A stretch of DNA of 36,776 nt from an uncultured bacterium. GTDB lineage: Bacteria > Desulfobacterota > BSN033 > UBA1163. Numbering within the stretch: position 1 is the first letter of the stretch; each line of letters opens with the position of its first letter. The stretch spans positions 1 through 36,776 of the forward strand of contig CALIBK010000033.1 of NCBI GenBank assembly GCA_938045955.1, given 5' to 3'. The translations under genes and the position numbers were made by a program. A model generated the notes under the pieces. The model was not told where the DNA came from, did not search any database, and saw nothing but the letters and a program-made list of their open reading frames with translations. Positions 24,728 to 32,346 of the stretch are shown here, piece after piece.

Positions 24728-25595
24728 TTCTACCTCCTGAATCCTTACAGGAATTTCGAACCTCTTTTAGAGCTTCGACCATTGAATAAGGGAGTCTCAT
24801 CTCTCCTTTACCAATTCCTAAGTCTACTCCATTCTTATCTATTCCATGATAATCCGTTCCCCCTGTAATCACAAGCCCATACCTTTCGGCAAGGGATTTA
24901 TATTGAGCAGTTTCTGCAGAGGAATGCTCAGGATAATAGACTTCAATTCCTCTTAAACCTTCTTGAATCAGATTGATAAGAAGTTGCTCCAGGTCGTTCG
25001 GCCCATTAAGACCCAAGGTATTTGGATGACCGAGTACAGCCACTCCATTGGCTTCTGTAATAAATTTGATCGCTTCTTTTGGTGTAAACCTGAATTTGTC
25101 TACATAGGCAGGTGCCCCTTTTTTTAAATAACGCTCAAAGGCTTCTTGAAAGGTTCCCACATAATGTTTCTCAAGCAGAACCTGGGCGAAATGGGGTCTT
25201 CCAACCTGGCCACCTCCGGAAACCTTAAGAACTTCTTCATAAGTAATTGGAATTCCTAATTGATTCAATTTTTCTATCATTTTGGGGTTCCGCTCTGCTC
25301 TTGCCTTTTGTAACTCTTTTAATTTTTCATTCAGAAGGGGATGATGGATATCAATAAAATAACCCAGAAGGTGCATAGAACCGTGATGATATTCTACACT
25401 CACTTCAATGGCAGGAATCACCTCGAGCCCGATCTTTTTTCCTTCCTCCAATCCTTCTGAGACCCCATCAATCGTATCATGGTCTGTAATTGCAATTGCC
25501 TGAAGTCCCTTTGATTTAGCATATCTGACAATCTCGGAAGGAGTCATCACTCCATCTGATGCAGACGTATGAATGTGAAGATCCACATAGCCCAT
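24720..25595 (-). CDS. PHP-domain phosphoesterase (TrpH/YciV-like)
   Basis: A 291-residue PHP metal-dependent phosphoesterase. The N-terminal motif YVDLHIHTSASDG carries His7, His9 and Asp14; AITDHDTIDGV carries the next metal-binding pair. Later metal ligands are in VIPAIEVSVEYHHGSMHLLGY, VAVLGHPNT and ITGGTDYHG. Relatives dephosphorylate 3',5'-nucleoside bisphosphates or oligonucleotide 5' ends. The ATG at 25595 has no clear ribosome site. A TTGATT/TATAAG promoter lies about 40 bases upstream. It heads the run PHP, EamA, 34-residue ORF, radical SAM, azlC, azlD. Confidence 0.9.
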   Translation of the reverse strand: MGYVDLHIHTSASDGVMTPSEIVRYAKSKGLQAIAITDHDTIDGVSEGLEEGKKIGLEVIPAIEVSVEYHHGSMHLLGYFIDIHHPLLNEKLKELQKARAERNPKMIEKLNQLGIPITYEEVLKVSGGGQVGRPHFAQVLLEKHYVGTFQEAFERYLKKGAPAYVDKFRFTPKEAIKFITEANGVAVLGHPNTLGLNGPNDLEQLLINLIQEGLRGIEVYYPEHSSAETAQYKSLAERYGLVITGGTDYHGIDKNGVDLGIGKGEMRLPYSMVEALKEVRNSCKDSGGRSG

Positions 25596-25633
25596 TTTTC
25601 GACCAAGTTTTAATTTTTTAAATATTTTCTTTT

Positions 25634-25662
25634 CTTATAAAAGATATGAATATATAAATCAA
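25634..25662 (-). promoter_or_regulatory. promoter of the PHP-to-azlD gene run
   Basis: On the minus strand, TTGATT (25662-25657) and TATAAG (25639-25634) are separated by 17 bases. Transcription would begin near 25627, some 32 bases before the PHP start codon. Confidence 0.5.
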
Positions 25663-25911
25663 CCCTGAGATTATGGTCTCCTGAACCCATCAGCCATTAG
25701 TGATGAATAGGCATATAGGGTATACTTAATTCAAACGCTGTAGAGGAATAGAAATATTCTCTGAACATACATTGAAAGGAAATTATTATTGTGTATTTTT
25801 TCACAAAATAGATGAAAATAAACTTTAGTAATTCCTATCTGAATTTAGGTAAATTAATCAGTAATATTATAACTATTTGAAATTATTTAATAATTTTAAT
25901 AAAAAAATTTC

Positions 25912-25940
25912 TTGACAAATAATAATATATTGAATATACT
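25912..25940 (+). promoter_or_regulatory. consensus sigma-70 promoter of the sigma factor gene
   Basis: TTGACA at 25912-25917 and TATACT at 25935-25940 with a 17-base spacer, in very AT-rich DNA. Transcription should begin near 25947, leaving a leader of about 118 bases before the GTG start at 26065. This is the best promoter match in the window. Confidence 0.75.
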
Positions 25941-25998
25941 ATTATTAGGTTTTGGAAATTTAAAAGTGATTTAAAATCTCTAAAATATTTTGGCTTCT

Positions 25999-26034
25999 TC
26001 CCCTTTCCATAATTTAAAAAGATGGAAGGGGTTT
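25999..26034 (+). terminator. terminator-like hairpin in the leader of the sigma factor gene
   Basis: CCCCTTTCCAT pairs with ATGGAAGGGG (one bulged T) around an AT-rich loop, and the stem is followed at once by TTTTTT. This has the form of an intrinsic terminator. It lies between the promoter and the likely GTG start, so it could act as an attenuator. If translation instead started at the TTG at 25990, the hairpin would be inside the coding region. Confidence 0.6.
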
Positions 26035-26064
26035 TTTGTTCTAAAAAGAAAGGAGATTATTGAA

Positions 26065-27345
26065 GTGAGGCAGGGAAAGGTAAACGGAAAGAAAAGAGAA
26101 GAACTCATCCTCGAACCTTCTCCTTCTTTCTTAGAAGAAACAGATTCTTCTTTTTCTTCATTGGATCCAATTCTTTATAATCCTAAAGAATTGGATGAAG
26201 CATTAGAGGATCTCGAGTACCATATTCCTGAAGAGAAGGTTGAGATTGAGGATAAGGAGGATTTTCATTCTGATCAAGGTCTCGATGAAGAAACCTTCTT
26301 TACCAACGATATTACCTTAGAATATTTAAAGGGTCTTGAAAAGATTTCCCTTCTAACCCCTGAGCAAGAGGTTGAACTTGCTAAAAGAATCAAAGAAGGG
26401 GAGAAAGAGATACGGAGCCTTGAGCTTAGGGCTCAGAGACTGAAAAATCAACTTTTTCCAGCCCAAGGGCCTAAGAACGGGAAGAAAAAGACTGATTCTC
26501 GAAATGGAAACAAAAGCAAAGGGAGGAATGGGAAAAAGTCAAAACTCACCCTTTCTGAAAGAAGGGAAAAGGCTCGACTTTATAGACAACTCCTGAATCG
26601 ATATCAACAGGCTGTGATTGAAACCCAACAGGCTAAAAATGAGTTGATCCAGGCCAATTTACGGCTTGTCGTCAGCATTGCCAAACGGTATGCCAATAGA
26701 GGACTCTCTTTTTTAGATCTCATTCAAGAGGGGAATTTAGGTTTAATGCAGGCCATGGCTAAATTTGACTATACAAAGGGATATAAATTTAGTACCTATG
26801 CCTCCTGGTGGATTCGAGCAGCCATCCTCAGAGCTTTTGCAGAGAAATCGAGGACCATCCGAATCCCGAATTATCTTTTTGAAATTAAGGGAAAGATGAT
26901 GAAGTCTTTTAAGGACCTGGTGAAGCGTGAAGGTCGGGAACCTACCTCCCAGGAGCTTTCAAAAGATAGTGGGATTCCACAGCATGATGTTGAGAAGATT
27001 CTCAATCTGATTGAAGAACCTATCTCTTTAGATATGCCTATTGGTGACGAGGATAGCACCCTGGAAGATCTCATCCCTGATGAAAAGAGCCTCTCTCCGG
27101 CCGACGCTTTGCTTGAAAAGGATCTCATCCACCAGGTGAATAAAATGCTTTCCACCCTTTCCCCGAGGGAAGAGAAGATCCTTCGGCTTCGCTTTGGAAT
27201 CGGGGAGGACGGGGAGTGTACCCTTGAAGAGATCGGGAGACAATTTGGTCTGAGCCGGGAGCGAATCCGTCAAATCGAAGCCAAAGCCCTCGAGCGATTG
27301 AGGGATCCAAACCGTTATAAGGAGATCAAAGATTACTTAGATTAA
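26065..27345 (+). CDS. sigma-70 family RNA polymerase sigma factor (RpoD/RpoS-like)
   Basis: About 426 residues. An acidic N-terminal part precedes region 1.2 (LEYLKGLEKISLLTPEQEVE), a Lys-rich insert (around KNGKKKTDSRNGNKSKG) and region 2, with NLRLVVSIAKRYANRGLSFLD, LIQEGNLGLMQAMAKFDY and the -10-recognising FSTYASWWIRAAILRAFAEK. Regions 3 and 4 follow (SPREEKILRLRFGIGEDGE and the helix-turn-helix LEEIGRQFGLSRERIRQIEA). The divergent end of region 2.4 (EKSRTIRIPNYLFE) suggests a secondary (group 2) factor rather than the main RpoD. The GTG at 26065 has AAGGAG nine bases upstream; the frame is open back to a TTG at 25990. Confidence 0.9.
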   Translation: MRQGKVNGKKREELILEPSPSFLEETDSSFSSLDPILYNPKELDEALEDLEYHIPEEKVEIEDKEDFHSDQGLDEETFFTNDITLEYLKGLEKISLLTPEQEVELAKRIKEGEKEIRSLELRAQRLKNQLFPAQGPKNGKKKTDSRNGNKSKGRNGKKSKLTLSERREKARLYRQLLNRYQQAVIETQQAKNELIQANLRLVVSIAKRYANRGLSFLDLIQEGNLGLMQAMAKFDYTKGYKFSTYASWWIRAAILRAFAEKSRTIRIPNYLFEIKGKMMKSFKDLVKREGREPTSQELSKDSGIPQHDVEKILNLIEEPISLDMPIGDEDSTLEDLIPDEKSLSPADALLEKDLIHQVNKMLSTLSPREEKILRLRFGIGEDGECTLEEIGRQFGLSRERIRQIEAKALERLRDPNRYKEIKDYLD

Positions 27346-27377
27346 AATATGAAACTAAATAATTATGGTTACAGGTC

Positions 27378-27416
27378 AAAGGGGATATCCTCGTGAAGGG
27401 TATCCCCTTTTTATTT
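27378..27416 (+). terminator. intrinsic terminator after the sigma gene
   Basis: AAAGGGGATATCC (27378-27390) pairs with GGGTATCCCCTTT (27398-27410), 13 pairs with one G-U, and a 7-base loop. T-rich sequence follows on the plus strand (TTTTTATTT). It lies between the sigma gene and the convergent ferredoxin gene; on the minus strand the U-tract is poor, so any action there would be weaker. Confidence 0.85.
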
Positions 27417-27423
27417 CTGCAAA

Positions 27424-27612
27424 TTATTCCTCGATCTGGATCGCCTCTACTGGACAGTTTTCAGCCGCTTCTCGACATGAATCGATTAGGTCTTCAGGAA
27501 CCACTTCCACCTTCACATGAGCTTTGTCGTCCTCCATTTCGAAAACCTCTGGACAGGTATCTACACAGGCCTCACATCCAATGCAGAGTTCTTCATCTAA
27601 GTCCACTCTCAT
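27424..27612 (-). CDS. single-cluster 4Fe-4S ferredoxin
   Basis: A 62-residue ferredoxin. The first three ligands are in LCIGCEACVDTCPEVF (Cys10, Cys13, Cys16) and the fourth is in AENCPVEAIQIEE near the C-terminus. Two further cysteines (about 20 and 46) could form a disulfide, as in Desulfovibrio/Thermotoga-type single-cluster ferredoxins. It is an electron carrier for the low-potential metabolism implied by Hdr. AAGGAGGAG lies just before the ATG. The DedA gene precedes it by 39 bases. Confidence 0.94.
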   Translation of the reverse strand: MRVDLDEELCIGCEACVDTCPEVFEMEDDKAHVKVEVVPEDLIDSCREAAENCPVEAIQIEE

Positions 27613-27651
27613 GAGTCGCTCCTCCTTTCCACTTGGAAGATTGCTCTTTTT

Positions 27652-28338
27652 TTATCCCCTTTCTTGTCTCTTCCTTATTGAATGAAATGGGGTCCACCTA
27701 AGTTTATAATAAAGATATACAAATACCGCACCCATCCCCATGAGCATTAAAATCGAAACGATCGTCTCTATGGAATCCAAATGGGTTGCAGCCTTTACAT
27801 AAGTGCTTCCCATCCACCACCCGAAAAAACCAAGAAAAAGAGATCGAAAGATTGACCCCAGGAGAGTATAAATCGTGAAGGGTCGAATTGGAATTCTTAA
27901 TAATCCTCCAAAAATGGAGATCAAAGAAATCGGAAAGACGGGAATCGCTCGGGTAAGAAAGATACTCCAGGCCTCTTTCTTTCCACGGAAACGTCGCTCT
28001 AAGGCCTCGATCTCTGCCCACTCCACCCTTAAGAAATGTTGAAATCGAAGGACCAGTGCTTTCCCACCATAATAGCTGATCAGATACCCTATATAAGAAC
28101 CTAAAGTGGAAGCGATGGTGCCAGGAAGGACGATAATCCAGAGAATCTTAACAAAGGCTTGAGGGGTGGAAAGTTCAGAGGGAATGAGGATGGCCCCAGC
28201 TCCCATGATGATTAATGGAGATGGGATAGGAACGATGATCTGTTCAATCATCACTCCAATGAAGACCGAGAGCTGCCCGTGGGCCCTCATGAGATCCATA
28301 ATCCACTGAGTAATTTCTGAAACCAAAGAGACCTCCAA
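27652..28338 (-). CDS. DedA / SNARE-associated (VTT) family membrane protein
   Basis: A 228-residue multi-pass membrane protein. The VTT-domain signature is visible: the EQIIVPIPSPLIIMGAGAIL helix-loop, then GSYIGYLISYYGGKALVLRF with the conserved glycines, and the basic RAIPVFPISLISIFGG motif (Arg and Pro). DedA members act as undecaprenyl-phosphate or phospholipid flippases, driven by a proton gradient in characterised cases. It lies between the ferredoxin and polB genes on the same strand. Confidence 0.9.
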   Translation of the reverse strand: MEVSLVSEITQWIMDLMRAHGQLSVFIGVMIEQIIVPIPSPLIIMGAGAILIPSELSTPQAFVKILWIIVLPGTIASTLGSYIGYLISYYGGKALVLRFQHFLRVEWAEIEALERRFRGKKEAWSIFLTRAIPVFPISLISIFGGLLRIPIRPFTIYTLLGSIFRSLFLGFFGWWMGSTYVKAATHLDSIETIVSILMLMGMGAVFVYLYYKLRWTPFHSIRKRQERG

Positions 28339-28410
28339 AAATTTTTTATTTCATAACCTTGAGGATGAATTCCGTCAAGAGATTTTTTATCCGGGAAGTC
28401 ATTATCCCGG

Positions 28411-30633
28411 TCATGAGGAATTCTCGAGGAGTTGGGTTGTATCATACCCGAAGTGGATCAGGAGCTCTTCGGTGGCCTTTGCGAGCATCTCCTGATATTT
28501 TTTGACATCGTGGGGATCTTCGGGTCTCACGAGGGGGAAAGCCCTTACTCTCTGGGATTTATCTTTTGACGCACCGTCCCTGATCAGATAGCGAATCCTC
28601 TCCCCGGGATGAGGTGGCATACCCACATCTTCCAGTTGTTGTGCAGCCAGGGCGGTGAGACTATCTACCTTGTAGGCACTGGGTTCCTGAGAAATCCTCT
28701 TCGAAATGAGGAGATCCTCCTGATCGATCTTTCCGCTCTTTAACCTCATTTCGGTCTCGAGAAAGATCTCTAACACCTCGGGGACCTTCGATCGATATTC
28801 CTCTACATTTTTTGCCTCCGAGAGGATCTCGAGCATTTGAATCTGGGCCTTCTGGATCAGCGGAGGAACGTCAGTCCTTCGAAAGGCCAAACCTCTCGCC
28901 TTGAGCTTTCCATCTTTGAAGAGGCCAAAATAGCGATTAGCTACAGGGCTTTCTCTGTTCCCTTTGGAAGGAAGAAAGGCGATCCATTGATAAATCCCTT
29001 CAAGAGTCATCGTCACCCCTGTGGCTTTGCTAATCCTCTCACAGAGTTCGAGAACCTCTTCCTCTTTCAGTCCCCTTTTCTGGATCCAGAGAGAATCCGT
29101 GATGGCATGAAGGAGTTCGAACCCTTCTTCTTCACAGATCTCTTTTGCTCGAAGAAGCTTCTCCCGACCAAAGGCCGTGACGGCTTCATGAGCCTCGATC
29201 CTTCCAAACCGTGCATTGCGATAACCTAAATATCCAAAGCAGGTCACAAGCATCCACTTCAGTGCGGTCTGCTTTCGGTTATAAATCTCCCGCTTCCCCC
29301 CTTCGGCCTTCCCCTCTCCAATCCCCATTTCGTGATCATACGCTTTCATCCTCCCCTTCAACCACGCCCTCCTTTTTAGGATCGGTTTAAGCGTCTTGGG
29401 AACGATCCCCTCCCGTTTTTCACAGATGGTATAACCTACTTCTGGAACCCTGTGATTCTCGCAGCATCGACAGAGGACCGTCTCTGGAGAAATATTATGA
29501 AGAACCATAATCGTGGGATACATCGATGTGAAGTCGATCTCTGCTACCTCCTCAAAGACTCCCAGTTTGGGCTGAAAGACAAGACCTCCTTTGTCGGAAA
29601 CGAGGAGATCCCATGCGCTCTTAAACCGCTCCGGTTCTCCTTTTCTCCAGGGGATAAGAATCCCTTCTTGAAAAGCCCTATCCAGCTGCATGGAGGTAAT
29701 GGCTGTCCCCGGTGAGGTGCGGGCCATCCGCTGAACGGGAATTTTGGCGAGCCGCGCAAGTTCAATCACTCCCTCCATCCCTGACTCTCCATAGACGAAG
29801 GAGTTTCGGCGATCGATGTGCCATCTTCCGAATAAAAGATGAGCGGGAGCCTGATAATAGGTCCGACCATAGGAAAAATAGGAACGCCCTTCAGACCGAA
29901 TCGACCTCTGGAGAGGATGGGGCTCGCGATCCCATGGAATGGACCTCTTCCATCTTTTCTCGAGTGAGAGGAGAAGAGGAAAGAGCGAGGCATCCCCATC
30001 TTCGGTCAGGATCACGTCAGGGTCGAAATGTCTTAAGAGTCTTACAATCTCTTCGATATCTAAAACATCCATCTCCTCCCGATATCCTTCACACTCGATT
30101 CCGAGCGAGGGATTCGAACCATTCTGATTCACAATTAGAAGTTCCATGACCCGAAGATCAGGAAAGGGTTCGTCCTCTTCCCAGACCGACTCCCCGGGAT
30201 CAGGATGGATTTGAATGAGGCAACTCTCTTCGCACTCCACCCGGCATCGACCTGTGGGAAAGACCCCTTTTTCATAAAGATAAAGCTGAGCGACTGGAAT
30301 GTCACAGTTGTAGAAGTTCAGTCTCTCCTCCCAGGGAGGAAGCAACCTTGGAAGTTGGGTGTATCGCTCCGGGGACACGATCTCTATCTCCATGACCTCA
30401 ATTTCTTCCCCGCTCCAGAACTCTCTCTTTCGGATCCATTGATACCCCGAAGCGAACCGTCTCTCTTGAAGAAAGCGAAATAGAGAAAGGAGGGTTCCTT
30501 TCTTCCCCTCGGCATAGAATCGTGGTTGGAAAGGGTCTTGAAGACGGTGAAGCCTCCCATCTTCACCTCTCACCCATAAAATCATTACCGAATCCAGGGG
30601 ATAGAGGTCGAAAAGCCAGCCCTGAAATTCCAT
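28411..30633 (-). CDS. divergent family-B DNA polymerase, exonuclease-deficient
   Basis: A 740-residue PolB. Motif A is intact: Asp367 in EIDFTSMYPTIMV. Motif B is altered: KWMLVTCFGYLG has the Lys but Val, Thr and Phe replace the usual Asn, Ser and Tyr. In motif C, AITDSLWI, the first Asp of DTD is Ile511, while the catalytically essential second Asp (513) is kept. In the N-terminal half none of the three 3'-5' exonuclease motifs can be found where expected (ELLIVNQNG in place of DIE). Proofreading should be absent; polymerase activity is still possible. It resembles archaeal PolB2 in this respect. No ribosome site precedes the ATG, which lies 12 bases after the stop of the small ORF. It is the last gene of a lexA-led operon. 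Confidence 0.88.
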   Translation of the reverse strand: MEFQGWLFDLYPLDSVMILWVRGEDGRLHRLQDPFQPRFYAEGKKGTLLSLFRFLQERRFASGYQWIRKREFWSGEEIEVMEIEIVSPERYTQLPRLLPPWEERLNFYNCDIPVAQLYLYEKGVFPTGRCRVECEESCLIQIHPDPGESVWEEDEPFPDLRVMELLIVNQNGSNPSLGIECEGYREEMDVLDIEEIVRLLRHFDPDVILTEDGDASLFPLLLSLEKRWKRSIPWDREPHPLQRSIRSEGRSYFSYGRTYYQAPAHLLFGRWHIDRRNSFVYGESGMEGVIELARLAKIPVQRMARTSPGTAITSMQLDRAFQEGILIPWRKGEPERFKSAWDLLVSDKGGLVFQPKLGVFEEVAEIDFTSMYPTIMVLHNISPETVLCRCCENHRVPEVGYTICEKREGIVPKTLKPILKRRAWLKGRMKAYDHEMGIGEGKAEGGKREIYNRKQTALKWMLVTCFGYLGYRNARFGRIEAHEAVTAFGREKLLRAKEICEEEGFELLHAITDSLWIQKRGLKEEEVLELCERISKATGVTMTLEGIYQWIAFLPSKGNRESPVANRYFGLFKDGKLKARGLAFRRTDVPPLIQKAQIQMLEILSEAKNVEEYRSKVPEVLEIFLETEMRLKSGKIDQEDLLISKRISQEPSAYKVDSLTALAAQQLEDVGMPPHPGERIRYLIRDGASKDKSQRVRAFPLVRPEDPHDVKKYQEMLAKATEELLIHFGYDTTQLLENSS

Positions 30634-30645
30634 TGTGATTACAGG

Positions 30646-30939
30646 CTACGGCTCAGTAGCAGTCGTCTGGAGGTTCTCTCTCGGCGCTTTTTCAAGGGCC
30701 CTTATCCTTTCCTTCAGTTCCGCAAGAGCCTTCTCATGTTCCAGGAGAATGGAGATCAGGATGGTCTCAAAAGGCCAGGGTCTTGAAGCGTAGACTCCTG
30801 CTTGAACATGAAGTCTTGCCTTTTCGAAGAGACGGTCGAGAAATAGTTGATCCTCTTTTCTCAGACCTCTTCGAAACTTCTTCCACTCCTCAAACTCCTC
30901 CTCCAGAATTTTGCTAAAAGGAAGAACCGTCCGGCCCAT
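30646..30939 (-). CDS. 97-residue protein of unknown function in the lexA-polB cassette
   Basis: A small, mostly helical protein. It begins MGRTVLPFSKILEEEFEEW and ends in a charged coiled-coil-like helix (HEKALAELKERIRALEKAP). A conserved-looking core is AGVYASRPWPFETILISIL. No known domain is recognised. AAGGAG lies five bases before the ATG, and the gene overlaps the RecA-like gene by 26 bases. It precedes polB by 12 bases, so it is very likely translated with both. A bridging or clamp-binding role is conceivable but pure inference. Confidence 0.7.
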   Translation of the reverse strand: MGRTVLPFSKILEEEFEEWKKFRRGLRKEDQLFLDRLFEKARLHVQAGVYASRPWPFETILISILLEHEKALAELKERIRALEKAPRENLQTTATEP

Positions 30940-31603
30940 AGAGCTCCTTCAATGCAAACCCTTTTACGAGAGTCACCCGAAACTCCTGATCCTCGAGAGA
31001 GATCTTCCAGACCAGATCGGAAAATTGGAGGAGTCTCTTCAGAAGTCGTCTTTCCCTCGATTCTACTCCTCTTCCCGTTCTCCCTTTCCGAAAAGAGAAA
31101 CTGAAGGCGAGAGAGGGCTGAAACAGAAAAAGAGAAACCCCTTCTCTCCCGATCTCCCCTATTCTTTTCAGAGATCTTTCAAAGAGAGGCCAAACCTCCC
31201 TCTCAGAGACATCTTCATCCAGAAAGGGAGTGATTGGCCCAAGAAGAATGACATACGGTTTTCGGAACGGAGGGTCATGAATCTCTCCCCCGAGGGAACT
31301 CAATCTTTCTATCAGGGTGGCCATCTGGTAGCAGGTAAAGGCCCTGGCAATAAGAATCCTCTTAAGGATCCTCTCCGGAGGAATCACTGCCCTTCTGGCA
31401 AAAGAAGAGGCCATATAAGGATCGAACCGATTGGCCCCATCTAGGATCCTGACCTGCATTCCATTGCCTGCCATCCAGCCTGCCATATAAGAAGCAATCC
31501 CTCCAACTCCTTCTCCCCAAAAGAGAATCTTCTTGGGGAAGGAACCTTTAAGATTCAGCTTCACCAAAACCTCATCAAACCAACTCTTTATGGGTGGGTT
31601 CAT
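30914..31603 (-). CDS. RecA-like (ImuA-type) protein with a degenerate P-loop
   Basis: A 229-residue protein with the RecA/RadA core order. After KILFWGEGVGGIAS, where a Walker A would have GxxxxGKS but the Lys and Ser/Thr are missing, comes QVRILDGANRFDPYMASSFA, then ARAFTCYQMATLIERL, then a Walker-B-like hydrophobic strand YVILLGPITPFLDEDV. The rest (FERSLKRI onwards) looks like the RecA core's C-terminal half. It is therefore probably not an ATPase and resembles ImuA of the SOS mutasome in general design. It follows lexA by 42 bases. A GGATGAGAG ribosome site is weak. I infer it helps to position the downstream polymerase. Confidence 0.72.
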   Translation of the reverse strand: MNPPIKSWFDEVLVKLNLKGSFPKKILFWGEGVGGIASYMAGWMAGNGMQVRILDGANRFDPYMASSFARRAVIPPERILKRILIARAFTCYQMATLIERLSSLGGEIHDPPFRKPYVILLGPITPFLDEDVSEREVWPLFERSLKRIGEIGREGVSLFLFQPSLAFSFSFRKGRTGRGVESRERRLLKRLLQFSDLVWKISLEDQEFRVTLVKGFALKELYGPDGSSF

Positions 31604-31645
31604 CTCTCATCCGAAAGACTTGATTTCCTATGTTCTATGCCCTTT

Positions 31646-32269
31646 TCAGCACTTCCGAAACACCCCGATGACCTTCCCAAGGATCTGAATCTCTCCGTCG
31701 CCCTCTTCAAACCGAATCGTCTTCCATCGCTCGTTATCGGGCCTCAGCTCGATCCTATTCCCCTTTTTAAAAAACCGCTTTACCGTCGCCTCCTCCCCCA
31801 TCAGCACCACGACTACATCCCCATTGTCTGCTGTAGATTGAGAGCGAACAATGACCACATCGTCCGGAAGAATGTAAGGGGCCATGCTATCCCCCTTCAC
31901 CCTCAGAAGGAAGACCTCCTTCCCTTCGATCCACTCCGCGGGAAGTGGAAGGCTCCCCTCAAGATGCTCCACCGCTAAGAGAGGCTTCCCTGCAGCCACC
32001 CTCCCCAGAATCGGAACCTCCCGGATCGATGGCTTTTCTTCTCCGTATCCCCTCCCCTCCCGAAAGACAAGGATCTCGAGTCCCCTCGACATGGTCCCCC
32101 GTCGTCTCAAATAGCCCTTCCTCTCCAATGCCCTGAGATGGTCTAAGACTGCTCGAGGATAGATATGAAAGGAAGCCCCGATCTCCCTGATCGAAGGGGG
32201 GTACCCCCTCTCTTTGATAAAGTTTGTAATGAAACTGAAAATCTCTCTCTGTCGATCCGTCAATTCCAT
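31646..32269 (-). CDS. lexA: LexA-type SOS repressor
   Basis: A 207-residue LexA. The winged-helix N-terminal domain (LTDRQREIFSFITNFIKERG through RALERKGYLRR) is followed by the S24 self-cleavage domain. The cleavage site Ala93-Gly94 is in GRVAAGKP, the nucleophile Ser128 is in KGDSMAPYIL and the general-base Lys164 is in EEATVKRFFKKG; all are intact, so RecA-stimulated self-cleavage is expected. The recognition helix (ASFHIYPRAVLDHL) departs from the enterobacterial one, in line with a different operator. It leads the operon lexA, RecA-like, 97-residue ORF, polB. GAGAGG lies before the ATG. It could be the only LexA or a second, dedicated one. Confidence 0.95.
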   Translation of the reverse strand: MELTDRQREIFSFITNFIKERGYPPSIREIGASFHIYPRAVLDHLRALERKGYLRRRGTMSRGLEILVFREGRGYGEEKPSIREVPILGRVAAGKPLLAVEHLEGSLPLPAEWIEGKEVFLLRVKGDSMAPYILPDDVVIVRSQSTADNGDVVVVLMGEEATVKRFFKKGNRIELRPDNERWKTIRFEEGDGEIQILGKVIGVFRKC

Positions 32270-32346
32270 GGGTCCCTCTCACTTTAAGCTCGTTATGTTT
32301 TTTAAATTACTTTCCGAACCCCCTAACTCCACTTCGAACTGAGTAA

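Larger units (their letters stand above)
25596..26064. other. AT-rich divergent control region between PHP and sigma genes
   Basis: About 470 bases, markedly AT-rich compared with the flanking genes. It holds a minus-strand promoter for the PHP gene, a consensus plus-strand promoter and a terminator-like leader hairpin for the sigma factor gene, all listed separately. The middle (25680-25900) contains no ORF with a start and ribosome site. Its AT richness suggests a curved or regulator-bound upstream element. Confidence 0.5.

Noticed and set aside
25990-26064. TTG start that would include the leader hairpin in the sigma factor coding sequence
   Set aside because: No ribosome site precedes it, while the GTG at 26065 has AAGGAG. 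It cannot be excluded, so it is mentioned in the entry.
28386-28415. CCGGGA/TCCCGG hairpin just after polB as a terminator
   Set aside because: On the minus strand, where polB is read, an A-rich rather than a T-rich tract follows, so it does not fit an intrinsic terminator for polB.
29712-30149. Long plus-strand frame inside polB
   Set aside because: It is antisense to conserved polymerase sequence, with low-complexity, basic composition and no ribosome site; a shadow frame.
30911-31444. A 177-codon plus-strand frame opposite the RecA-like gene
   Set aside because: Antisense shadow of the minus-strand gene, whose RecA-like motifs, start and operon context are clear.
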